Shown here in pieces: positions 1 to 6,312 of a stretch of 37,692 nt of DNA. Made by a program: the position numbers and the translations under genes. The first letter of the stretch is position 1. Every line of letters begins with the position of its first letter. Source of the DNA: Clostridiales bacterium (GTDB lineage: Bacteria > Bacillota > Clostridia > Caldicoprobacterales > DTU083); contig DUOA01000092.1 in assembly GCA_012839095.1 (NCBI GenBank), positions 1-37,692 on the forward strand, read 5' to 3'. A model generated the notes under the pieces. The model had not been told where the DNA came from. It was given only the letters and a program-made list of their open reading frames with translations, and did no database searches.

Positions 1-125
1 GCTCTGCCAAACTGGGCCATGATGGTGGTTATTGCCGCCGTCAGTGTGGTCTTGCCGTGGTCAACGTGCCCTATGGTTCCTACGTTGACATGGGGCTTGG
101 TTCTTTCAAATTTTGCCTTTGCCAT
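1..125 (-). CDS. tuf: Elongation factor Tu, N-terminal fragment
   Basis: This is the first 41 codons of EF-Tu, the GTPase that delivers aminoacyl-tRNA to the ribosome. It is read on the minus strand and runs off the left edge. The start is ATG at 123-125, preceded by an AGGAGGAG ribosome binding site seven bases upstream. The translation begins [20 protein letters not shown] and continues into the P-loop GHVDHGKTT, which is diagnostic of EF-Tu. Two tRNA genes lie just upstream on the same strand with no terminator visible between, so tRNA-Gly, tRNA-Thr and tuf are probably one transcript from the promoter at 453-481. The rest of the protein cannot be judged. Confidence 0.95.
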   Translation of the reverse strand, partial: MAKAKFERTKPHVNVGTIGHVDHGKTTLTAAITTIMAQFGR

Positions 126-193
126 GAAAGCTCTCCTCCTTTGTTTTTCCATGGATTCTCATTACAACTCTTCCTGGTGGCTCATTTTTGGAA

Positions 194-221
194 GTCGGAT
201 GCCAGTTGTCGGAAGCCGGAG
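194..221 (+). repeat. Degenerate heptamer repeat, locus A
   Basis: Four tandem 7-nt units lie in exact register: GTCGGAT, GCCAGTT, GTCGGAA, GCCGGAG. They sit between tuf and tRNA-Thr. The consensus GYCRGAN is shared with two other intergenic loci in the window (328-348 and 30986-31013). Confidence 0.6.
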
Positions 222-235
222 CAAAGTCTCTTGTA

Positions 236-311
236 TGGAGCCCACGACCGGGATTGAACCGGTGACCTCCGCCTTACCATGGCGGCGCTCTGCCTGCTGA
301 GCTACATGGGC
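236..311 (-). tRNA. tRNA-Thr (anticodon GGU)
   Basis: A complete cloverleaf is visible on the minus strand. The acceptor arm GCCCATG pairs with CGTGGGC, the D arm contains AGCTCAGCAGGCAGAGC, and the anticodon stem CCGCC/GGCGG encloses the loop ATGGTAA with anticodon GGT. The T arm carries GGTTCAATCC. The 3' CCA is encoded (236-238). The mature body is 239-311 (73 nt). It lies between tuf and tRNA-Gly in the same orientation. Confidence 0.96.
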
Positions 312-327
312 CGACTGGATGTCGAAT

Positions 328-348
328 ATCTGAAATCTGACCTCTGAC
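328..348 (-). repeat. Degenerate heptamer repeat, locus B
   Basis: Three tandem 7-nt units are read on the minus strand between tRNA-Gly and tRNA-Thr: GTCAGAG, GTCAGAT, TTCAGAT. This is the same heptamer family as loci A and C. Confidence 0.6.
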
Positions 349-358
349 TTCCCTTTTA

Positions 359-432
359 TGGAGCGGGTGATGGGAATCGAACCCACGCAGCCAGCTTGGG
401 AAGCTGGAACTCTACCATTGAGCTACACCCGC
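359..432 (-). tRNA. tRNA-Gly (anticodon CCC)
   Basis: A complete cloverleaf is visible on the minus strand. The acceptor GCGGGTG pairs with CACCCGC, and the anticodon stem CCAGC/GCTGG encloses the loop TTCCCAA, giving anticodon CCC, the rarer glycine isoacceptor that reads GGG. The T loop has GGTTCGATTCC. CCA is encoded at 359-361 and the body is 362-432 (71 nt). It is the first gene after a strong promoter and is followed by tRNA-Thr and tuf. Confidence 0.95.
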
Positions 433-452
433 ATATCTGAAAATCATATAAT

Positions 453-481
453 ATTTTAATCTCCGAAGCACCGTTTGTCAA
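453..481 (-). promoter_or_regulatory. Sigma-A promoter for tRNA-Gly, tRNA-Thr and tuf
   Basis: On the minus strand TTGACA (476-481) is followed by a 17-bp spacer and TAAAAT (453-458). The -35 is a perfect consensus and the -10 matches five of six positions. The predicted start is about 13 bases before tRNA-Gly. The promoter lies between the sigH stop codon and the tRNA. Confidence 0.8.
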
Positions 482-502
482 CGGTAACCTGGAATCAGCC
501 TG

Positions 503-1159
503 TCATTCCTTGCCGTTCAGGTATCGTTCCAGCTTACGCTTCACTCTCTGCAGTGCATTGTCAATGGATTTGACATGCCGATCCAGATCTGCGGCGATTT
601 CCTGATAGGACTTACCCTGCAGATAGGAGGTAAGAACTTCCCACTCCAGATCGCTGAGCAGCTCTCCGATTTTGCATTCGATGCTGTTGAAGTCCTCCTG
701 GCTGATGATAAGTTCCTCAGGATCGGAAATCCGGGTGCCGGATAATACATCCATCAATGTGCGGTCGGATTCTTCATCATATATGGGTTTGTTAAGAGAA
801 ATATAGGAGTTCAGCGGAATATGCTTCTGACGGGTGGCAGTCTTAATGGCAGTAATGATCTGCCTGGTAATGCAAAGCTCGGCAAAGGCCCGGAAGGAGG
901 AAAGCTTGTCCGACCGGAAATCGCGAATGGCTTTGTAAAGGCCTATCATGCCTTCCTGGACGATGTCTTCCCGGTCTGCCCCGATAAGGAAATAGGATCG
1001 TGCCTTAGCCCGCACAAAATTGCGGTATTTGTGAATGAGATACTCAAGTGCCTGCTCATCGCCGATACGGGCGTCTTCCACCACCTGCTCATCCGGTATT
1101 GCATCGTAATTGCTGTAATAGTCTTTTGTTGCCGGTAACTCCACCAGTTTCTCCCCCAT
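503..1159 (-). CDS. sigH: RNA polymerase sporulation sigma factor SigH
   Basis: This is a sigma-70 family factor of the SigH (Spo0H) type, which directs transition-state and early sporulation genes. Region 2 is seen as ALEYLIHKYRNFVRAKARSY and DREDIVQEGMIGLYKAIRDF. Region 4 has the helix-turn-helix LQGKSYQEIAADL near the C terminus. The ATG at 1159 gives 218 residues, the usual SigH length. The open frame extends to a TTG at 1198, but the predicted transcription start (about 1196) falls inside that extension, so I reject it. The ATG has no Shine-Dalgarno directly before it. A short start-stop element lies just upstream at 1170-1175. The neighbours rae1, rlmB and mrnC are typical of clostridia and bacilli. 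Confidence 0.93.
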   Translation of the reverse strand: MGEKLVELPATKDYYSNYDAIPDEQVVEDARIGDEQALEYLIHKYRNFVRAKARSYFLIGADREDIVQEGMIGLYKAIRDFRSDKLSSFRAFAELCITRQIITAIKTATRQKHIPLNSYISLNKPIYDEESDRTLMDVLSGTRISDPEELIISQEDFNSIECKIGELLSDLEWEVLTSYLQGKSYQEIAADLDRHVKSIDNALQRVKRKLERYLNGKE

Positions 1160-1202
1160 TGCTGCTGCATTACATATCTGCGTAATCCTACCAATCAAAT
1201 TG

Positions 1203-1232
1203 ATTATACATTACATAATCTGTACAAGTCAA
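1203..1232 (-). promoter_or_regulatory. Sigma-A promoter of sigH
   Basis: On the minus strand TTGACT (1227-1232) and TATAAT (1203-1208) are separated by 18 bp. The start point should be near 1196, leaving a leader of about 37 nt. The promoter lies directly after, and nearly touches, the rae1 stop codon, so sigH can be expressed independently of the upstream genes. Confidence 0.75.
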
Positions 1233-1233
1233 G

Positions 1234-1755
1234 CTATCTTTGCCTTCTCCAGCGCTCCAGTTTTTCAAGGGTTTCAGGGCCCACCCGGTCTCCCAGGAGA
1301 TTGGTTTTCGGGTGGTGTTTTTCCAGATATTCACTGTTTATCCTTTTACGAACAAGTCTGACCTGTTCAAGCAGCTCCCGGGCAGAAATCCTTACTGCCC
1401 CCTGTGACAGTACCATGGTCTGCTGCAGAAAATCGGAAGTAGCCACAATAACATGCATATTTTTCTGAATTCCTGCAGTCCAGCGCTCTATGTAATGATC
1501 GGCGGTCTCATTTTCCCGGGTATAGACCACCTCTATATTACCTGCCCTTTCTGTTTTCTCCAGGCCTCCCTGTATCATATGGGCATCAAAAACAACAATA
1601 ACCCGGAGGCCTTTGTAACCCTGGAAATCCTGCAGAATTTCCAGCAATGCATACCTGGCGTCCTCCAGGCTGTAATCCGCAATCCTCTTAAGATCCGGCC
1701 AGGCATGTATGATATTGTATCCGTCCACCAAAAGTATCTCCTGCAAACCCCTCAC
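1234..1755 (-). CDS. rae1: NYN-domain ribonuclease Rae1 (YacP family)
   Basis: This is a PIN-like NYN-domain endoribonuclease. In Bacillus subtilis the family member Rae1 cleaves mRNA in the ribosomal A site. The N-terminal strand carries the acidic motif ILLVDGYNIIHAW. VIVVFDAH and the later IVATSDFLQQ supply the further acidic residues of the fold. The C terminus is basic. I choose GTG at 1755 (173 residues, near the roughly 170 of YacP). It lies one base after the rlmB stop and is preceded by GAGAGG inside the rlmB end, which implies translational coupling. The ATG at 1782 lies inside rlmB. A TTG nine bases downstream of the GTG is an alternative start. Confidence 0.88.
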   Translation of the reverse strand: MRGLQEILLVDGYNIIHAWPDLKRIADYSLEDARYALLEILQDFQGYKGLRVIVVFDAHMIQGGLEKTERAGNIEVVYTRENETADHYIERWTAGIQKNMHVIVATSDFLQQTMVLSQGAVRISARELLEQVRLVRKRINSEYLEKHHPKTNLLGDRVGPETLEKLERWRRQR

Positions 1756-1756
1756 C

Positions 1757-2593
1757 CTAACCTCTCTGTCTGACCACCTCATACATCAGTATCCCGGCCG
1801 CTACCGAAGCATTCAGGGATTCGATCCGTCCCTTTAAGGGGATGCTGACCAGAAAATCGCACTTTTCCCTGACCAGCCGTCCGAGGCCCCTTCCCTCACT
1901 GCCGATAACAAGGGCAATGGGGCCGGTAAGATCCTGAGCGGTATAGGGCGAGCCCTCCGGATCGGCCCCCGCAATCCAGATGCCCTGTTTTTTCAAATCC
2001 TCCAGCAGCCTGGCCAGATTGGTCACCCTGCCGACGGGCATATATTCCACGGCACCCGCCGACGCCTTAATGGCTGCAGGTGTCAGTCCCGCTGATCTCC
2101 GTTTGGGAATAATGACTCCATGGGCGCCGCAGCATTCAGCTGTCCGCATAACAGCCCCCAGGTTATGGGGATCGGTGATTTCATCCAGTATTATCAGGAA
2201 AGGAGCTTCTCCCCTTTCTCCGGCAGCTTCGAGCATTTCTTCCACTTCTGCATACTTATATGGGGTAACATAGGCAATAACTCCCTGGTGCGCACCGGAA
2301 AGGGATATTTCATCCAGCCGCTGCCTGTCTATCTCCTGAATGACAGTTCCGCTCTCCCCGGCTCTTTTCACTATCTCCCGGATGGAGCCCTCACTGCTGC
2401 CGCGGGCTATCAGCAGTTTCTCCACCGTACGGCCGGAGCGTAAAGCCTCCAAAACCGGATTTCTCCCCTCTATACGGTTCTCCGGTGCATCAGCTTCGTT
2501 AACCCTGCTGTCTTTTGGAAAGCCGGCATCATCCTTTTTATGCATCTGCTTCCTTCTGCCGCTTTTTTTGAAGTTCCTGTCAAGATCTTTCAT
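1757..2593 (-). CDS. rlmB: 23S rRNA (guanosine-2'-O-)-methyltransferase RlmB (SpoU/TrmH family)
   Basis: This is an AdoMet-dependent 2'-O-ribose methyltransferase of the SPOUT fold, expected to modify 23S rRNA. All three SpoU motifs are visible: EITDPHNLGAVMRTAE (motif 1), IALVIGSEGRGL (motif 2) and IPLKGRIESLNASVAAG (motif 3, the knotted AdoMet site). A substrate-binding domain precedes them, beginning IEGRNPVLEALRSGRTVEKL. The start is ATG at 2593, which has GGAGG four bases upstream. An in-frame ATG seven codons earlier lacks a site. The first 30 residues are basic and low complexity. It lies between mrnC and rae1 on the same strand. Confidence 0.93.
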   Translation of the reverse strand: MKDLDRNFKKSGRRKQMHKKDDAGFPKDSRVNEADAPENRIEGRNPVLEALRSGRTVEKLLIARGSSEGSIREIVKRAGESGTVIQEIDRQRLDEISLSGAHQGVIAYVTPYKYAEVEEMLEAAGERGEAPFLIILDEITDPHNLGAVMRTAECCGAHGVIIPKRRSAGLTPAAIKASAGAVEYMPVGRVTNLARLLEDLKKQGIWIAGADPEGSPYTAQDLTGPIALVIGSEGRGLGRLVREKCDFLVSIPLKGRIESLNASVAAGILMYEVVRQRG

Positions 2594-2623
2594 ATGGCCT
2601 CCATAATGTTTCACACTCTAAAT

Positions 2624-3091
2624 TCAATTCTCCGGTTTGCCGGCTTTGGCAGACTGATTCTGATCCGCCTTTGCAGCCAGCATATATCCAATTAACTGGC
2701 ATAAGCGCTCTTCCTGTCTTGTAAGATACAGAAAGCCCAGCAATGACTCAAAGCCGGTGGCCCGTCTGTAATCAGCAACATCGGCGTTTTTCGGAATTGT
2801 GCCCGATTTGGCGTTGCGTCCCCGGCGGACAATGTCTTTTTCTTCCTCTGTCAGCTGCTCGTCTATTTGATACAGTGTCTCGGACTGGGATTCCGCTTTT
2901 ACATAGGATATGGATTTTATATGCAGTTGATGCACCGGGACATCATGGACATGAATCAGATAGGTCCTTACAAACAGATCGTAAACAGTATCACCTATAT
3001 AGGCCAATACCAAAGGATTCATCATTCGCACATGTTCCTTGTCCAATGCCTTTCCTGTTGCAGTTTCTATGTAATCCAGCAATCCTCTCAA
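2624..3091 (-). CDS. mrnC: Mini-ribonuclease III (MrnC)
   Basis: This is an RNase III catalytic domain without the double-stranded-RNA-binding domain. In Bacillus it matures 23S rRNA ends. The signature LAYIGDTVYDLFVRTYLI and the family block RRGRNAKSGTIPKNADVADYR are both present, followed by FESLLGFLYL. The open frame begins at an ATG at 3166, but a promoter -10 at 3152-3157 would start transcription downstream of it. TTG at 3091 has GGGGTG five bases upstream and gives 155 residues, close to the family's 130-145. GTG at 3100 is an alternative. The gene is the probable first member of an mrnC-rlmB-rae1 operon. Confidence 0.88.
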   Translation of the reverse strand: MRGLLDYIETATGKALDKEHVRMMNPLVLAYIGDTVYDLFVRTYLIHVHDVPVHQLHIKSISYVKAESQSETLYQIDEQLTEEEKDIVRRGRNAKSGTIPKNADVADYRRATGFESLLGFLYLTRQEERLCQLIGYMLAAKADQNQSAKAGKPEN

Positions 3092-3151
3092 ATTTTTCAC
3101 CCCAGGCTTAATTAGTACTGATCCGGGCGCTGCCTCAGATTGAATATGCAT

Positions 3152-3181
3152 ATTATAGCATTCCACTGTTTATATTGTATA
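3152..3181 (-). promoter_or_regulatory. Probable promoter of mrnC-rlmB-rae1
   Basis: On the minus strand TATACA (3176-3181), an 18-bp spacer and a perfect TATAAT (3152-3157) are seen. The predicted start near 3146 argues for a GTG or TTG start codon of mrnC at 3100 or 3091. Confidence 0.5.
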
Positions 3182-3270
3182 CCCGATTTTTCCTGAAAAA
3201 ACAGTCTGTGAGAAAATAGTTTGAATCTGCGAGAAAAATGTATAAAAAAGAAGGAATTTGTTCTAAACAA

Positions 3271-3299
3271 TTGTATAAATATATATTTTAATATATAAT
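3271..3299 (+). promoter_or_regulatory. Promoter of riboswitch-EAL gene
   Basis: TTGTAT (3271-3276), a 17-bp A/T-only spacer and TATAAT (3294-3299). The predicted start is near 3306, about 15 bases before the riboswitch closing stem. Confidence 0.6.
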
Positions 3300-3320
3300 G
3301 AAAAATAAAGCAGAAATTTC

Positions 3321-3408
3321 CAATTGAAAAAGGCAAACCTGTCGAAAGGCAGGGACGCAAAGCTGCAAGTCTAAAGTGGAGACACCAGGACGGTTGAGCT
3401 GCCAATTG
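3321..3408 (+). promoter_or_regulatory. Cyclic-di-GMP-I (GEMM-I) riboswitch
   Basis: The conserved GEMM-I core is present. GGCAAACC is followed by a hairpin CCTGTC-GAAA-GGCAGG with a GNRA tetraloop (3338-3353), then the hallmark GGGACGCAAAGC (3352-3363). A second arm has stem GTCT/AGAC and ends AGGACGGTTGAGCTGCC. CAATTG at 3321-3326 and again at 3403-3408 can close the element. GEMM-I aptamers bind c-di-GMP. The gene that follows encodes a c-di-GMP phosphodiesterase domain plus a c-di-GMP-binding PilZ domain, which strongly supports the call. The second arm is divergent from the commonest consensus. Confidence 0.87.
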
Positions 3409-3509
3409 AGTCACAAACGGGGATACCTTACCCTCCTATCGTCCTTCACTTCATTAAGCATAGTGTTCCTGTGGCCGCAGATTGTCTTTTCAATCGGGGA
3501 GGAAATGCC

Positions 3510-4802
3510 ATGTATGTACTCTTCAGCACTTTACCCAATGAAAAGAGCAGCAAAAATTCCACAGAAGAGACTGAAAAACGCAGACACCTGCAGCTTGATA
3601 TAAAAAAGGCAATTGCACTGGGGCAGTTTCGCATACATCTTCAGCCTTTGGTCAACCTTGATACCTGCGAAATCACCGGAGCAGAAGCCTTTATAAGATG
3701 GGACCACCATATTTACGGCACTCTTCTTCCTGAAGAATTTATTTCCATTGCCGAAGAGTCCCAGTTTATTTTGGAAATGGGAGACTGGGTGCTTAATGAA
3801 GTGTGCCGCCACTATAAGAACTGGATGAAAGAAGATCTGCCTCCCGTTAAAATATCAATAAATGTATCCAGCCTGCAATTTCTTCAGGAGGATTTTGCCG
3901 ATCGCATTTTGAATATAATCAGTTCCCACGGGCTGAATCCGGACTTTCTGGTAATTGAAATACTTGAAAGAGTGATGATACGTGATTATCAGCAGATGAA
4001 ATTATCCATAGATAAGCTGCATGAAATGGGAATAAAGGTTGCCCTGGATGATTTCGGCACAGGCTTTTCTTCGATGGAATACCTGAGCAGACTCAATATT
4101 GACATACTGAAGATAGATCAGCTGTTTATACAGACCATCCCCCAGGACAAAACCAATTCTGCCATTACCGATGCTATTCTGACGCTGGCAGAAAAACTGG
4201 GCATTCAGGCCATAGCAGAGGGGATCGAAACAGATGAACAACTGGAGTTTCTGAGAAAGTGCGGCTGTCAGTTCGGGCAGGGTTACTACTTCAGTGCCCC
4301 GCTGCCTCCTGCTGAATGCAAGAAGCTGATTCAAGCCAGGTACCTGATACCGGAGCCGTCCCCCCGGACTCCTGTTGATATACGTGATAAGCGGGCTTAT
4401 CCGCGGTATAAGTTTCATCAGTACCTGGAAGCATCAATGACTATTCTTAAGTACGATGGGCAGGACGTCCATGTCGGCAGTACCCTTGTGCTGATTCATG
4501 ACATAAGCGGAGGAGGGCTGTGTTTCTATTCGACAGTCAGTCTGCCCCTTAAGAGTAATCTCTTCATCCAGTTTTCAACATCCCTGCTGGGCAGACACAT
4601 TAATCTGTACGGTACACCGGTCTGGGGAAAGGAAGTGCAGGAGGGACTCTTCAAGTACGGTGTGCGATTCCGCATAAGTGAACAGGAGCGATTCAAACTG
4701 CTGAAATTGATAGAGGAAATCCGGTCCCGGGCAGACAGGGGAGACACAATTCTGGAAGGTGACTTCACCCTGCTGTCTCCTTACAGCTATTTTAATATCT
4801 GA
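3510..4802 (+). CDS. EAL-PilZ c-di-GMP phosphodiesterase/effector
   Basis: This two-domain cytoplasmic protein (430 residues) should hydrolyse c-di-GMP and sense it. The EAL domain (about residues 27-270) has EAFIRW in place of EALxRW but keeps the metal and catalytic residues: INVSSLQF, IEILE, ALDDFGTGFSS, LKID, AEGIET and GQGYYFSAPLP. The PilZ domain (about 285-410) has RAYPRYKF (RxxxR) and HDISGGG (D/NxSxxG), both needed for c-di-GMP binding. There is no membrane segment or GGDEF domain. The start is ATG 3510 with GGGGAGG seven bases upstream; the open frame extends back to a GTG at 3471 without a site. It is preceded by a c-di-GMP-I riboswitch and followed by a terminator, so it is a single-gene unit with likely feedback. 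Confidence 0.93.
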   Translation: MYVLFSTLPNEKSSKNSTEETEKRRHLQLDIKKAIALGQFRIHLQPLVNLDTCEITGAEAFIRWDHHIYGTLLPEEFISIAEESQFILEMGDWVLNEVCRHYKNWMKEDLPPVKISINVSSLQFLQEDFADRILNIISSHGLNPDFLVIEILERVMIRDYQQMKLSIDKLHEMGIKVALDDFGTGFSSMEYLSRLNIDILKIDQLFIQTIPQDKTNSAITDAILTLAEKLGIQAIAEGIETDEQLEFLRKCGCQFGQGYYFSAPLPPAECKKLIQARYLIPEPSPRTPVDIRDKRAYPRYKFHQYLEASMTILKYDGQDVHVGSTLVLIHDISGGGLCFYSTVSLPLKSNLFIQFSTSLLGRHINLYGTPVWGKEVQEGLFKYGVRFRISEQERFKLLKLIEEIRSRADRGDTILEGDFTLLSPYSYFNI

Positions 4803-4826
4803 ATCAGAACAGGAAACAATGGCAGT

Positions 4827-4861
4827 AAATGCATCCACTTCCGGGTTGATGCATTTTTTTG
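4827..4861 (+). terminator. Rho-independent terminator after EAL-PilZ gene
   Basis: The stem AATGCATC/GATGCATT (4828-4835 with 4848-4855) is followed by a run of Ts ending at 4861. It sits 25 bases after the stop codon. Confidence 0.85.
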
Positions 4862-4889
4862 TTCTTGCTGCCTATTTGTTCGGTAAGGA

Positions 4890-4918
4890 TATACAAACAG
4901 GATTGGTAAAGTTATAAT
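4890..4918 (+). promoter_or_regulatory. Promoter of GPH symporter gene
   Basis: TATACA (4890-4895), a 17-bp spacer and TATAAT (4913-4918) lie 23 bases before the start codon, which has GGGGG upstream. Confidence 0.55.
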
Positions 4919-4941
4919 AGTTCTAAAAGGGGGACTGTCAT

Positions 4942-6312
4942 ATGGATAAGCACGCCGTTCGCAACAGATATGCCTTTGGACTGGGCACCATAGGCAGGGA
5001 TATGGTCTATGCTCTTGTCAGCATGTATCTGATATTTTACCTGACGGATATTCTGGATCTGCCCAACTCCATACTTTGGTGGCTGAACTTTATACTCATG
5101 GGAGGACGTATCTTTGATGCAGTCAACGATCCCTTTATGGGAGTCATAGTTGACAATACCCGTACACGATTTGGCAAATTCAAGCCCTGGATTGCCTCAG
5201 GCGCATTGCTGACAGGTCTGGCTGTAATACTTCTCTTTACCGACTTTGGCATAAGCGGCCCGGGCTATGTAGTCCTGTTTGCCTTTTCCTATCTTTTCTG
5301 GGAAGTATCCTATACTGCCAATGATATCTCCTATTGGTCCATGCTGCCCTCTCTCAGCGTGAGTCAGAAGGAGCGGGAGAAAATCGGCGCCTTTGCCAAG
5401 ATTTGCGCCAATGTTGGTTTATTCACAGTGGTGGCGGGAATCGTGCCCATAACAACCGCACTTGGCCAGGCATATGGAAGCATGAAAACAGCCTATACCG
5501 TTTTTGCTGCAGCTTTGGCAGTAATTATGTGCATAGGTCAGGCAGTCACCCTTTTTGGGGTAAAAGAGCACAAAGAGCTCTACCAGCATGAAAGCTCAAC
5601 TTCACTGAAAGGCATGGTAAAGGCCATTTTTCAGAACGATCAGCTGCTGTTCGTTGCAGTTTCCATGTCGCTTTTTATGATCGGCTATATGACAACCACC
5701 AGCTTTGGATTGTATTTCTTTAAATATGCATATGGAGACGAAGGCATGTATTCCATCTTTGCAGTAATTTTAGGCATATCTCAGATAACCGCCCTGGCTG
5801 TCTTTCCCCTGTTCAGCAGGCGATTCAACCGAAAAAGCATGTACTCTGCTGCAACTGCCATGGTGGTTGCCGGTTATGTTCTCTTCTTTTTCTCGCCGAT
5901 GGATATGCTATATATAGGCGCATCAGGCATTCTTATTTTTATAGGGCAGGCCTTCATTCAGCTTCTCATGCTGATGTTTCTGGCGGATACCGTGGAATAC
6001 GGCCAGTGGAAGCTGGGCAAGAGAAATGACAGCGTTACCTTTTCCCTCCAGCCTTTTATAAACAAGATGGGCGGTGCCCTGGCCAGCGGCATCGTGGGTA
6101 CCACGGTCATCCTGTCCGGCATAACCGACGCTGCAAGGCCTTCCGATGTAAGCCCTGAAGGACTGATGATGATGAAGGCAGCCATGCTGATTCTGCCCCT
6201 GATTTTAATTTTGATAAGTTATTTGCTGTACAGTAAAAAATACAGAATTGACGAGGTTATGTATGAGCAAATCCTTGAAGATCTCCGTGGGCGGGGAGGA
6301 ATTTCCCTATAG
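4942..6312 (+). CDS. GPH-family sugar:cation symporter (MelB-like)
   Basis: This is an integral membrane transporter of the glycoside-pentoside-hexuronide:cation symporter family (MFS superfamily), 456 residues with about twelve hydrophobic segments. The family signature after TM2 is clear: GRIFDAVNDPFMGVIVDNT then RTRFGKFKPW. A second conserved block, DTVEYGQWKLGKRNDS, lies in the C-terminal half. It would import a glycoside or oligosaccharide with a cation. It has its own promoter and AGGGGG ribosome binding site. No hydrolase is adjacent. Its last two codons CTA-TAG coincide with the last two codons of the convergent kinase gene, so there is no terminator between the two. The substrate cannot be inferred. 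Confidence 0.92.
   Translation: MDKHAVRNRYAFGLGTIGRDMVYALVSMYLIFYLTDILDLPNSILWWLNFILMGGRIFDAVNDPFMGVIVDNTRTRFGKFKPWIASGALLTGLAVILLFTDFGISGPGYVVLFAFSYLFWEVSYTANDISYWSMLPSLSVSQKEREKIGAFAKICANVGLFTVVAGIVPITTALGQAYGSMKTAYTVFAAALAVIMCIGQAVTLFGVKEHKELYQHESSTSLKGMVKAIFQNDQLLFVAVSMSLFMIGYMTTTSFGLYFFKYAYGDEGMYSIFAVILGISQITALAVFPLFSRRFNRKSMYSAATAMVVAGYVLFFFSPMDMLYIGASGILIFIGQAFIQLLMLMFLADTVEYGQWKLGKRNDSVTFSLQPFINKMGGALASGIVGTTVILSGITDAARPSDVSPEGLMMMKAAMLILPLILILISYLLYSKKYRIDEVMYEQILEDLRGRGGISL

Noticed and set aside
1160-1198. TTG at 1198 as the sigH start
   Set aside because: The sigma-A promoter at 1203-1232 predicts a transcript start near 1196, and the ATG at 1159 gives the family's normal length.
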